DNA from: Mycolicibacterium confluentis | GTDB taxonomy: Bacteria > Actinomycetota > Actinomycetes > Mycobacteriales > Mycobacteriaceae | NCBI RefSeq assembly: GCF_010729895.1 | Contig: NZ_AP022612.1 | Span: 3,348,001 to 3,412,000 of the forward strand | DNA: 64,000 nt | Reading direction: 5' to 3' | Translations under genes and position numbers: made by a program | The notes under the pieces: model-generated | The model's database searches: none | The model's input: only the letters and a program-made list of their open reading frames with translations | What the model was told of the DNA's origin: nothing | Part shown: positions 35,690-43,872 of the stretch, in pieces | How the letters are laid out: each line of letters begins with the position of its first letter | Numbering within the stretch: the stretch's first letter is position 1

Positions 35690-35713
35690 TAGTTAATTCA
35701 GACTATAGTCGGG
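35690..35713. promoter_or_regulatory. TAGTTA/ACTATAGTCGGG operator-like element
   Basis: TAGTTA at 35690-35695 and CTATAGTCGGG at 35703-35713 lie in the divergent spacer of fadE5 and the tandem TetR gene. The order matches that upstream of the LLM gene, TAGTTA then TATCGGG, with a similar spacing. This suggests an autoregulatory operator. Confidence 0.5.
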
Positions 35714-35793
35714 TGGGATAGTGGGCACTGCTGTCGGCGCGCCCGGAACCTTCAGGGCGGGCTGGTCTGCAGCGTGGATGCGAAACTGGAGCC

Positions 35794-37059
35794 ATGCCCC
35801 AGCCGATGGGAAAGAGTGAGATGCCACGATCGACGGCAGCGCGCGTGGAGAACGTGAAGAAGACTCTGCACTCGTCCGCCCGGGGCAGTCATCGGACCGA
35901 ACAGGTCGCGCGTGCTGCGGCCCACCTCTTCCAGGACTACGGCTACCAGAACGTCAGCATCGATCGGATCGGCGCCGCGGTCGGCCTGACCGGACCGGCC
36001 GTCTACCGGCACTTCAAGGGCAAGCACGAGATCCTGGTGCACGCGCTCATGAGCCAGGTGCGCCTCGCCGAGGATCTGCACGCGGCGGTCAACGACCAGG
36101 GCACGACGGCCGAGGAGAGACTGCATCTTCTGCTGGCCGGTTTCGGGGATCTCACGGCCAACGGCAACGAGGCCACCCTGTGGCGACGTGAACAGCGACA
36201 CCTCGACCCCGCCGAACGCGAGATCTTCCGAAAGTACTTCGCCGACAATCAGGAACAGATCGCCGCACACATCAACGCTTTCAAGCCCGAACTCGGCGAG
36301 TACAAGTCCGAGCTCCTGGGCTTCGCGGTGCTGGCGATGTTCTCGAGCACACCCGACATTCGAGGATCCCTCTCCGCCGATCGGCTGCAGGAGATCCAGC
36401 GGGCACTCGCGTGGTCGATCATCGAATGCCCACTGCCCGAACATGATCCGGACGTCGCCCCTGATCCCGCACCCACGCACCGCCAGCCCGCGGGCCGCCG
36501 GGAACGCATCATCGACGCCGCCGCGCGACTGTTCGACGAGCGCGGTTTCTACGATGTGCACATCGACGACATCGCCAAGGCCTCCGAGATGTCCACCGCC
36601 ACGCTCTACCAGCATGTGGCGAGCAAGACCGAGGTGCTGCGCGCGGTCCTGGACCGGGGCGCCGAGGGTCTGCTCTACGTCACCGCCGATGCGCTGGCCT
36701 ACGCGGCCACTCCGCAGGAGACGCTCGACGCGCTCGTCGGCACCTACATCCGGCAGGCCGTGGGCCCATACGGCCGGCTCATGCACATCCTCGCCTCGGA
36801 TCTGCTGTACCTGCCCGAGGAGGAACAGCAGACGCTGCGCAACGCGCAACGGGAGTATGTGGCCGAGTGGGTCGAAGCCATCGAGACGCTGTCCGACGGG
36901 CTCAGCACCGGTGACGCCCGCGCGCTCGCCCAGGCCGCGATCGGCGTCGTCACGGATGTCACCCAGAACCCGAGGCTGCGTCACCGTCCGAAGATCACCG
37001 AGGAGCTCACGGCCCTGGTGCTCGCGATGGTGCGGCCCGAAGGACTGACCTCCGCCTAG
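35794..37059 (+). CDS. second single-chain tandem TetR regulator
   Basis: This 421-residue protein has two TetR repeats. The first HTH is near residues 50-85 (SIDRIGAAVGLTGPAVYRHF) and the second near 255-290 (HIDDIAKASEMSTATLYQHV). It is clearly paralogous to the 5837-7081 protein, since both share the GLTGPA(L/V)YRHF segment and the DRGAEGLLYVT-like / SRGAEGLHYVT-like stretch after the second HTH. It is likely to repress fadE5 and other catabolic promoters. Start codons at 35794 or 35821 are both possible. Its TAG stop shares the CTAG palindrome with the stop of the convergent small gene at 37056. Confidence 0.85.
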   Translation: MPQPMGKSEMPRSTAARVENVKKTLHSSARGSHRTEQVARAAAHLFQDYGYQNVSIDRIGAAVGLTGPAVYRHFKGKHEILVHALMSQVRLAEDLHAAVNDQGTTAEERLHLLLAGFGDLTANGNEATLWRREQRHLDPAEREIFRKYFADNQEQIAAHINAFKPELGEYKSELLGFAVLAMFSSTPDIRGSLSADRLQEIQRALAWSIIECPLPEHDPDVAPDPAPTHRQPAGRRERIIDAAARLFDERGFYDVHIDDIAKASEMSTATLYQHVASKTEVLRAVLDRGAEGLLYVTADALAYAATPQETLDALVGTYIRQAVGPYGRLMHILASDLLYLPEEEQQTLRNAQREYVAEWVEAIETLSDGLSTGDARALAQAAIGVVTDVTQNPRLRHRPKITEELTALVLAMVRPEGLTSA

Positions 37060-37454
37060 TCCGGGAGGCCGGGCAGCAGGCCCCGCGAGATCTCGGACTT
37101 GACGTCGGCCGCCGTGAATTCGGCGACCGCACGGGCGATCTCCGGGCCGGAACCGTCGGCATACGCCGATGCCAGCGCATCGCCGATCGCGACGCGACCG
37201 CTGCGCAGTGCCTCGAGACCGTCACCCTCGACGTCGCGGCCGAGCAGTTCGGCCAGCGCCCTGGTCTGGGAGACGCTCTCCGACAACGGCGCCGAAGCCC
37301 AGGCCAGCCGCCCGTCGAGGTTGTCCAGCATCTCGATGACGGCGTGCAGTTCGCCTCGGGCGCTCTCCGATTCGATCGCGGGCAGCACGCTGTTGACCAG
37401 CGTCTCCCGGATCGTGTGCTGCACCTTGTTCAGATCCAGTGCATAGATCGTCAT
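37056..37454 (-). CDS. small helical protein, possible LvaB-type kinase partner
   Basis: This 132-residue protein has no clear catalytic motif. It is predominantly helical, with RETLVNSVLPAIESESARGELHAVIEM and LAELLGRDVEG segments. It is the last gene of an eight-gene operon, one base after the APH-type kinase. In Pseudomonas levulinate catabolism, a small protein of this type (LvaB, DUF6285-like) is needed by the kinase LvaA. Position and size suggest the same role here, but the sequence match was not tested. Function should be treated as unknown. Confidence 0.6.
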   Translation of the reverse strand: MTIYALDLNKVQHTIRETLVNSVLPAIESESARGELHAVIEMLDNLDGRLAWASAPLSESVSQTRALAELLGRDVEGDGLEALRSGRVAIGDALASAYADGSGPEIARAVAEFTAADVKSEISRGLLPGLPD

Positions 37455-37455
37455 C

Positions 37456-38499
37456 TCAGGATCCCCACTCTCCGTCGCGCAGCATCTGATTGAGCCATCC
37501 GAGGCTGTAGTACACGCTGTGCGCCATGTTTGCGTAGCGCAGTTCGGGCCGGTCTCCGCGTTCGTAGATCGCGACGGCCTGCAGGCACCCGATGGCGGTC
37601 TTGGTCAGGGACTGCACGGCCCACCAGGTGAGGCTCGCCGGCTCCGGACGCCATCCGGCGGCCTCGGCGTAGACGTCGAGGAACTCGTCGACCGGGAGCA
37701 GCTTGCAGGCCAGCGGTGAGCGACCACGCGAGGTGCGCTGGAAGAACCAGGCCAGATCGGCGATCGGGTCACTGAAATGTGCAGTCTCCCAGTCGAGGAC
37801 GCCGACAAGGGACCCGTCGTCCGGGCTGACCACGAGGTTGCCCACCCTGAAATCGTTGTGCACCAGCGCGACCCGGCCCGAGACCTGATCGGCACGGTGG
37901 TCCAGCCACGCCAGTGCCAGATCCAGGACAGGTATCCGGACCGTGGCGACTTCGTCGTAGGTCTTGCGCCACTGGTCGTTCTCGACCCGTCCCGTGTCCC
38001 CGGGTGCCGGCGGCGCGTCGAGTTCGGGCAGGGTCAGCGACTCAGGTGCTGCCGCGTGCAGGGTCGCCATCTCACGCGCCACCCGGCGGCCGAGCGCCGC
38101 GCGGTCCGCGGCGTCGGTGACCATGCGGGACACGTTGTGCGGCATGGGAACCACGCCGACCAGGCGCTCCATCACGAAGAACCCGCGATTGCCGGGCTCA
38201 CCGACACGATGCGCGACCACGCCGGGCACCGGCAGGCCCAGGCCGTCGGCGGCGCGCAGCAGCGCAACCTCACGACCCACGTCGTAACTGCCCACAATGC
38301 CGCTGAGGGGTTCACGCTTGACGGCGTATGACGCACTCTTGGCCCCGGAATCCCAGGACGCGGTGATCAGATAGGTCTCCCACGAGTTGCCCTCGCCGCG
38401 CTGATCGACGTCGACCAACTCGACCGGACTGCCGTCGGCCACACGGGCACTGAGGACCGCGGCCAACTCCTCGAGGAATTCCGAAGTTCCCTCACTCAT
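37456..38499 (-). CDS. APH-family phosphotransferase (ACAD10/LvaA-type acyl-CoA kinase candidate)
   Basis: This 347-residue aminoglycoside-phosphotransferase-fold protein has the catalytic loop LVHNDFRVGNL (H-x-D-x4-N) near residue 215 and the metal motif VLDWETAHFSDPIADLAWFF near 238. The latter is close to the VLDWE...GDP pattern of the ACAD10/11 and LvaA kinases that phosphorylate 4-hydroxyacyl-CoAs. Antibiotic resistance is unlikely, since the neighbours are fatty-acid genes. AGGAGGGTG precedes the ATG. It follows an SDR and an acyl-CoA dehydrogenase, as expected for that pathway. Confidence 0.82.
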   Translation of the reverse strand: MSEGTSEFLEELAAVLSARVADGSPVELVDVDQRGEGNSWETYLITASWDSGAKSASYAVKREPLSGIVGSYDVGREVALLRAADGLGLPVPGVVAHRVGEPGNRGFFVMERLVGVVPMPHNVSRMVTDAADRAALGRRVAREMATLHAAAPESLTLPELDAPPAPGDTGRVENDQWRKTYDEVATVRIPVLDLALAWLDHRADQVSGRVALVHNDFRVGNLVVSPDDGSLVGVLDWETAHFSDPIADLAWFFQRTSRGRSPLACKLLPVDEFLDVYAEAAGWRPEPASLTWWAVQSLTKTAIGCLQAVAIYERGDRPELRYANMAHSVYYSLGWLNQMLRDGEWGS

Positions 38500-38512
38500 C
38501 TCTGCACCCTCC

Positions 38513-39289
38513 TCAGATCACGCTGACCGGACGGCCGCCACCGTCGACGGTGACCCGCTGCCCGGTGACATAGCCCGCGTCGGCCGACACCAGGAATGCC
38601 ACGACCCCGGCGATGTCCTCCGGCGTGCAGACCCGGCCGAACGGATAGGTGCGGGCGAGATCCTCGATCGACCCACCGCCGGTGGCCGCACGGACCAGGC
38701 GTCGTCCCATCTCGGTCTCGACCAGGCCGGGCGCCACGATGTTGGCGCGGATGCCGTGCTCGCGCTCCTCCTGCGCCAGCGTGCGGACGCACATCTCCAT
38801 GGCGGCCTTGGCCATGGTGTAGGGAGCCGACAGCGCCGGCGCCTCGGTCACGGTGCTGCTCGAGATCATCACCACGTCACCGCGTTCCGCGGCCCGCATG
38901 TCCGGCAGGACTCTCTGCACCAGGTGGATGGGGCCCAACGCATGCACCTGCAGCAGCGACACGAAGTCAGCGCCCGGCGTGTCACTGACGGGTTGCCCCT
39001 TGCTCGCGGTGCCCGCGTTGCTGACCACGATGTCCACCGGGCCGAGGTCCTCGCGCACCGCGTCCACCATCGCGTCGACGGCGTCGTGATCGTCGATCGC
39101 CGCGCAGTACGCCTTGGCTCGGCCACCTGCCGACACGATCTCGGAGACCACCTCGTCGGCGGCCTCAGCGCCGCGACGGTAGTTCACCGCGACCGCCGCC
39201 CCGTTGCGCGCCAGGCGCAGGGCGATACCGCGGCCCACTCCTCGAGAACTGCCGGTGACCACTGCCACCCGTCCATCCAACGTCGACAT
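38513..39289 (-). CDS. SDR-family oxidoreductase
   Basis: This 258-residue classical SDR has VTGSSRGVGRGIAL at residues 12-25, SNAGTAS near 90, a catalytic Ser in MISSST and YTMAK near 157-161. In the operon it precedes the kinase and follows the acyl-CoA dehydrogenase, so it may reduce a 4-oxoacyl-CoA to the 4-hydroxy form, as LvaD does. Its ATG overlaps the stop of the dehydrogenase gene (ATGA), and the kinase gene starts 13 bases after it. Confidence 0.85.
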   Translation of the reverse strand: MSTLDGRVAVVTGSSRGVGRGIALRLARNGAAVAVNYRRGAEAADEVVSEIVSAGGRAKAYCAAIDDHDAVDAMVDAVREDLGPVDIVVSNAGTASKGQPVSDTPGADFVSLLQVHALGPIHLVQRVLPDMRAAERGDVVMISSSTVTEAPALSAPYTMAKAAMEMCVRTLAQEEREHGIRANIVAPGLVETEMGRRLVRAATGGGSIEDLARTYPFGRVCTPEDIAGVVAFLVSADAGYVTGQRVTVDGGGRPVSVI

Positions 39290-40428
39290 CAACCCACCAC
39301 CGCTCGTCCGACGAGGTCCTTCATGACCTCGTTCGATCCGCCATAGATCCGCTGGATGCGCGCATCGCGCCACATCCGGGCGATCGGATACTCCTCCATG
39401 TAGCCGTAGCCACCGAACAACTGCAGCACGCGGTCGAGAACCTCCCACTGCAGTTCAGTCGCCTTGTACTTCGCGCCGGCGGCCTCGGCGGCGGTGAGCT
39501 CACCGTCGTTGAGGGCCACCACACAGCGGTCGACGTACTCCTGCAGCACGGCGATGTCGGTGTGCATGTCCGCGATCTGCATCCGGACGGACTGCAGATT
39601 CGTCAGCGGTCCACCGAACGCGTTGCGCGCGCGGGTGTGGTCGAGTCCCAACTCCAGTGCGTGACGCGCGGAGGCGACCGCCGCGACGGCGATCGACAGC
39701 CGTTCGCGTGGGAGATTCGCTATCGCAGAACCGAATCCGCGTCCCGGCTCGCCGATGATGTTGGACACCGGCACCCGGCAGTCGTCGAAGAACAGTTCGG
39801 CGGTGTCCTGAGCCTTGCGGCCGATCTTGTGCATGGGACGGCCGCGCTCGAAGCCCGGCGTGCCGTTCTCGACGGCCACGAACGTCGTGCCGCGGCCGTC
39901 ACGTTCACCCGTGCGCACCAAGACGATCGCCAGATCGCAGGTGGCGCCGCTGGTGATGAAGGTCTTCTGGCCGTTGATCACCAGATGATCGCCGTCTCGG
40001 CGTGCGGTCGTCTTGATCGCCGCGAGATCGGATCCGGCACCCGGTTCGGTCATGCCCAGGGCCGTGACGCAGTCACCACGCGTGAACGCGGGAAGCCAAC
40101 GCTCCTGCTGTTCGGGGGTGGCCAGATCGCGCAGGTAGGGCACGATGATGTCGTTCTGCATCGAGAAGAGGTCACCGGCCATACCCGAGGCGACGACCTC
40201 TTCGGTCATCACCGCGTTGTAGCGGAAGTCCTCGATGCCCAGACCGCCGTACTCGGCACCGAATTCAAAACCGAGGAAACCGTTTTCGCCGGCGGCCCGG
40301 ATGAACTCCCGGTCGACGGTTCCGGCCTCCTCCCACGCGTCGACGTGGGGCACCGCGGCATGGTCGATGAACGCGCGGAACGCCTGCCGGAACGCCTCGT
40401 GCTCCTCGGTGTAGAGCGTCCTACGCAC
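39289..40428 (-). CDS. acyl-CoA dehydrogenase
   Basis: This 379-residue dehydrogenase has the FAD-binding GMTEPGAGSDLAAIKT and the C-terminal RIYGGSNEVMKDLV. The residue usually acting as base (Glu in YEG) is Gly here, as in LCAD and isovaleryl-CoA dehydrogenases, where the base is a Glu in helix G; an ER pair occurs in NLPRERLSIAV. It oxidises an acyl-CoA, or acts like LvaC on a phosphorylated 4-hydroxyacyl-CoA. The GTG at 40428 with GGAGA upstream overlaps the synthetase stop by eight bases. Confidence 0.87.
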   Translation of the reverse strand: MRRTLYTEEHEAFRQAFRAFIDHAAVPHVDAWEEAGTVDREFIRAAGENGFLGFEFGAEYGGLGIEDFRYNAVMTEEVVASGMAGDLFSMQNDIIVPYLRDLATPEQQERWLPAFTRGDCVTALGMTEPGAGSDLAAIKTTARRDGDHLVINGQKTFITSGATCDLAIVLVRTGERDGRGTTFVAVENGTPGFERGRPMHKIGRKAQDTAELFFDDCRVPVSNIIGEPGRGFGSAIANLPRERLSIAVAAVASARHALELGLDHTRARNAFGGPLTNLQSVRMQIADMHTDIAVLQEYVDRCVVALNDGELTAAEAAGAKYKATELQWEVLDRVLQLFGGYGYMEEYPIARMWRDARIQRIYGGSNEVMKDLVGRAVVG

Positions 40429-41977
40429 TCGTCTTCTCCTTCTGGTCCTGCCAGTACTTGTCGCGAAGTTGGCGCTTGTACAACTTTCCGGTCGGCAGCC
40501 GGGGCATCTCATCAATGAAGTCAAAGGACTTGGGACACTTGAACTTGGCAATGTGTTCGGTGCAGAACTCAAGAAGCCGCTGCGCGAGTTCTTCTGTCCC
40601 GCCGTCTGGATCGACAGGCTGGATGACCGCCTTCACGGCCTCCCCGAAGTCCTCGTCCGGGACACCGAACACCGCGGCGTCCATGACCTCGGGATGGGTG
40701 ATCAGCAGGTTCTCAATCTCCTGCGGGTAGATGTTGACTCCGCCGGAGATGATCACGAACGCCTGCCGGTCGGTGAGGAACAGATAGCCTTCCTCGTTGA
40801 CGTAGCCGATGTCGCCGATCCTCGACATCGTGCCGGTGGAATCCTGTGCCTGCGCGGTCTTCTCAGGGTCGTTCAGATACTCGAACGAGCTGTTGCCGCC
40901 ACGGAACCAGATGGTTCCCGGAACTCCCGCGGGAAGTTCGTTGCCGTCGTCGTCCCGGATGACGATCTCGCCGAAGAACGCCTTGCCGACGGTGCCCGGG
41001 TTGGCCAGCCACTCCTGCGGGGTGCAGCCACAGGTTCCGTTCGCCTCGGTGCCGCCGTAGTACTCGTAGATCACCGGGCCCCACCAGTCGAGCATGGCCT
41101 GCTTGACCTGGCGCGGGCACGGTGCGGCGCCGTGTACGACGGCTTCCAGCGAGGAGTGGTCGTACTTCTCCCGGATCTCCTTGGGCAGCTTGAGCGCTCG
41201 GGAGAACATCGTCGGCACCACCATCGTGTGGGTGACCCCGAACTCCTCGATGAGCGCCAGGAACTGCTCGGTGTCGAACTTCTCCATCACGATGTGGGTG
41301 GCGCCAAGGCGCAGGCCGATCGAGATGCTGGACTGCGGGCCGGAATGATAAAGCGGGGCGGTCGACAGGAACGTCATACCCTCGCGCATCCGGAAAAGCC
41401 GCTTTCCCATCTCCTCGATGCCGAGCTGTTCCTGCGGCGACACATCGGGAAGCTGGCGCTTGACCGCCTTGGGCCGGCCCGTGGTGCCCGAGGAGTAGAA
41501 CATCGGGGTGCCGAGTCGCTCGTCATCGGCGGGTGTCGACGGGTACTGCTCGATGACCGCTGCGAAGTTCTCAAACGGCTGCGGCGGGTCGGCCAGGTCG
41601 ATGACGAGCCAGTGCTCGACCTTCGGGCAGTGCTGCGGAAGCTGCTTCGCCACATCGAATTTGGCGGCGCTGGTGACCAGCAGTCTGGCGCCGCAGTCAT
41701 CCGCGATGTAGGCCGCCTCCTCCACCGAGAGGAACGAGTTGATCGGGGTGTAGTACAGCCCGCAGCGTTCGGCTGCCGACATCGTCACGATCATGTCGAG
41801 GTGGTTCTCGGTGAAGATCGCGATGGGGTCGGTGCGCCGCAGACCGAGTGCGCGGAAGTGGTTGGCGACTCGGTTGGCGCGCTCGTCGAACTGCCGGTAG
41901 GTGAGTGTCTCTCGGCTGCCCGCCATGATCAGCGCGGGACGGTCGGGATTCTCCTGTACGTGACGTCCGGGGTACAT
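40421..41977 (-). CDS. acyl-CoA synthetase (AMP-forming, FadD-type)
   Basis: This 518-residue ANL enzyme has the P-loop FYSSGTTGRPKAVKR near residue 166, an EYYGGTEANG segment near 305, GDIGYVNEEGYLFLTDR near 400, and the catalytic Lys in LPTGKLYKR near 502. It activates the carboxylic-acid substrate of this operon, the role LvaE plays in the lva cluster. It overlaps the dehydrogenase gene and starts 22 bases after the AttH-like gene. Confidence 0.9.
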   Translation of the reverse strand: MYPGRHVQENPDRPALIMAGSRETLTYRQFDERANRVANHFRALGLRRTDPIAIFTENHLDMIVTMSAAERCGLYYTPINSFLSVEEAAYIADDCGARLLVTSAAKFDVAKQLPQHCPKVEHWLVIDLADPPQPFENFAAVIEQYPSTPADDERLGTPMFYSSGTTGRPKAVKRQLPDVSPQEQLGIEEMGKRLFRMREGMTFLSTAPLYHSGPQSSISIGLRLGATHIVMEKFDTEQFLALIEEFGVTHTMVVPTMFSRALKLPKEIREKYDHSSLEAVVHGAAPCPRQVKQAMLDWWGPVIYEYYGGTEANGTCGCTPQEWLANPGTVGKAFFGEIVIRDDDGNELPAGVPGTIWFRGGNSSFEYLNDPEKTAQAQDSTGTMSRIGDIGYVNEEGYLFLTDRQAFVIISGGVNIYPQEIENLLITHPEVMDAAVFGVPDEDFGEAVKAVIQPVDPDGGTEELAQRLLEFCTEHIAKFKCPKSFDFIDEMPRLPTGKLYKRQLRDKYWQDQKEKTSA

Positions 41978-41999
41978 CGTTGTTGCCCTCCGTCGTTCG

Positions 42000-42983
42000 C
42001 TAGGTGAGGGGCCGCAGGAACTCTGCGATGCCCCAGCCGCCTTGGCCGCCCGCGTAACGGACGGACATCTGCCCCATGCGCGCGGCGCGGTCGGCGGTGC
42101 GCTGAGTGACCGGCACGAAGTGGTTGATCGACCCGTCGAGCACCAGCGTCGGAAGACCGTCGGCGGTGATCACTCCGACGTTGCGCCCGTCGTAGGTGGC
42201 CTCACCCGCGTAGTCGGTGTAGACGGTGTAGTCCCGGATGGGGTGGAAGACCCCGTCCGGGGTGACCACGACGCCGCCCGACGCGCGTTCACCGTTCGGT
42301 TCGAACTCGCCGTACGCAGTGATCGCCGTGCCGTCGGCCAGCCATGCGGCGAGCCACTCCCCTGTGTAGGACGCCCACTCCCGCGGGCCCCACGAGTGGT
42401 CGCGGAAGGAGGTCGCGCGGTCGATGGTCCACGTCGTCGACCCCAGCCGCACGGTCCCGCTGACATGACCGAACTGCTCGTAGTGGTCGGTGGCGATCTG
42501 CGAACTGCCCGGCGTGCAGTCCCCGTCCTCGGCGATGGTGAACATCGGCACCGACGCCTCGAACGTCAGCGAGATCTCGCACTCCACCGACGGGGAGTTC
42601 TTCAGCGCCTGCCTGCCCCGCTCAGCCAGCAGCGACGGCGTGCTGATGAGCGCCACAGTGTTGCGGTAGGTCACCTCCCACGACCGAGTCGGATCCTTGG
42701 GCTTGATGGTGAGGCCCTGGGTCGACCACTGCTCGTTGGACTCGTTGGGCTTACGCCCGGCGCGCAGCGCGATGCGCCCACCCGGCAGCGTCAACTGCAC
42801 CGTGGCCTCCGAGTACCCCATCGTCGGCCGGTTGCCGATGCGCATCAGAGCGCTCACTTCGCTGATCGGGTCGACGAAGTTGACGTAGACGCTCTCGTTG
42901 TAGTTGGCGATACCCGCTGGATCGTGGGTGAATTCGGCATCCGTGCCGTACTGGCATGCCGTGAACGGCGCTGAGGTGTCCAT
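42000..42983 (-). CDS. AttH/CrtC-like lipocalin-fold protein (DUF7064/7065-type)
   Basis: This 327-residue protein lacks a known catalytic motif but has the TSFRDHSWGPREW segment (about residues 180-192) typical of the AttH/carotenoid 1,2-hydratase-like beta-barrel family, together with an N-terminal DPISEVSALMRIGNRP segment. Such proteins are found in actinobacterial lipid and steroid clusters and may hydrate or bind isoprenoid or other hydrophobic ligands. Membership of this fold is a motif-level judgement. It lies in the middle of the operon, so a role in the same catabolic pathway is likely. Confidence 0.65.
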   Translation of the reverse strand: MDTSAPFTACQYGTDAEFTHDPAGIANYNESVYVNFVDPISEVSALMRIGNRPTMGYSEATVQLTLPGGRIALRAGRKPNESNEQWSTQGLTIKPKDPTRSWEVTYRNTVALISTPSLLAERGRQALKNSPSVECEISLTFEASVPMFTIAEDGDCTPGSSQIATDHYEQFGHVSGTVRLGSTTWTIDRATSFRDHSWGPREWASYTGEWLAAWLADGTAITAYGEFEPNGERASGGVVVTPDGVFHPIRDYTVYTDYAGEATYDGRNVGVITADGLPTLVLDGSINHFVPVTQRTADRAARMGQMSVRYAGGQGGWGIAEFLRPLT

Positions 42984-43002
42984 GCAGGGGCCTCCGGGGG
43001 TG

Positions 43003-43872
43003 TCAGAAGTGGTCGGCGGGATGGTCGTTGAGTGGCGGGAACACCGCGGGGCGGCGCTCCAGGAACGACATCACGCCTTCGTGGACATCGGCGGTACGCA
43101 GCCGGCTGGCGTACACACGGGACTCGTCCTCGCATGCCGCCCTCGGGGTGGCGTGCCCCCAGCTGCGGCCGAGGAGTCGCCGAGACAACGCGACCGATGC
43201 CGGTGAAGTCTCGGTGACGAACACCCGGGCGTAGGTCATCGCTTCGTCGAGAACGGCATCGGCCGCCACGACGCGGGTCAGCAGACCGGCCTCGTAGGCC
43301 TCCGCGGCCCCGAACACCCGCCCGGACAGCACCCAGTCGGTGGCCCGGGTCAGGCCCACCAGTCGTGGCAGGAACCACGAGGAGGCGCTCTCCGGAACCA
43401 CACCGCGACGGGTGAACACGAACCCGAAACGCGAACGCTCACCGGCGATCCGCACGTCGGTGGCCGCCATGATCGACGCTCCCCCACCCACTGCGTCGCC
43501 GTTGACCGCGGCGATCACCGGGGTGCGCATGTCGAACAACCGTTCACTGACACGGCCACCCGGCTCACGGTACCCCGTCGGCGTGTGGCCCTGGACGTCC
43601 TCCTCGAGAGCCTCGAGGAGGGTGTCCGGTCCGTTGAGCTCAGCTCCGACGCAGAAGTGGTCACCCGCACCGGTCAGGACGACCGCACGCACGGCCGGGT
43701 CCCGATCGGCGATGTCGAGCGCATCCCACAGGTCACGCAACATCTGGTTGCGCAACGCGTTTCGGCGTTGAGGCGCGTTGAAGCTGATGACCGCGACGCC
43801 GTCGTCGAAGCGGTAGTCGACCTCTTCGTACGCCGGCGGCGCGATGTGGGCCGCCGGCTCCGCGCCGGTCAC
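43003..43872 (-). CDS. enoyl-CoA hydratase/isomerase family (crotonase)
   Basis: This 289-residue crotonase-fold protein has the oxyanion segment FCVGAELNG near residue 75 and AAVNGDAVGGGASIMAATDVRIA near 130, the second oxyanion loop with the family Gly repeats. The usual catalytic Glu after GGG (as in GGGCELA) is not obvious, but a VPESASSW segment near 164 carries a Glu. The GTG at 43872 overlaps the SDR stop by GTGA. It hydrates or isomerises an enoyl-CoA in this operon. Confidence 0.85.
   Translation of the reverse strand: MTGAEPAAHIAPPAYEEVDYRFDDGVAVISFNAPQRRNALRNQMLRDLWDALDIADRDPAVRAVVLTGAGDHFCVGAELNGPDTLLEALEEDVQGHTPTGYREPGGRVSERLFDMRTPVIAAVNGDAVGGGASIMAATDVRIAGERSRFGFVFTRRGVVPESASSWFLPRLVGLTRATDWVLSGRVFGAAEAYEAGLLTRVVAADAVLDEAMTYARVFVTETSPASVALSRRLLGRSWGHATPRAACEDESRVYASRLRTADVHEGVMSFLERRPAVFPPLNDHPADHF

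Noticed and set aside
37456..38499. Aminoglycoside resistance gene
   Set aside because: The APH fold alone is not evidence; context and the VLDWE...SDP motif point to the acyl-CoA kinase type.
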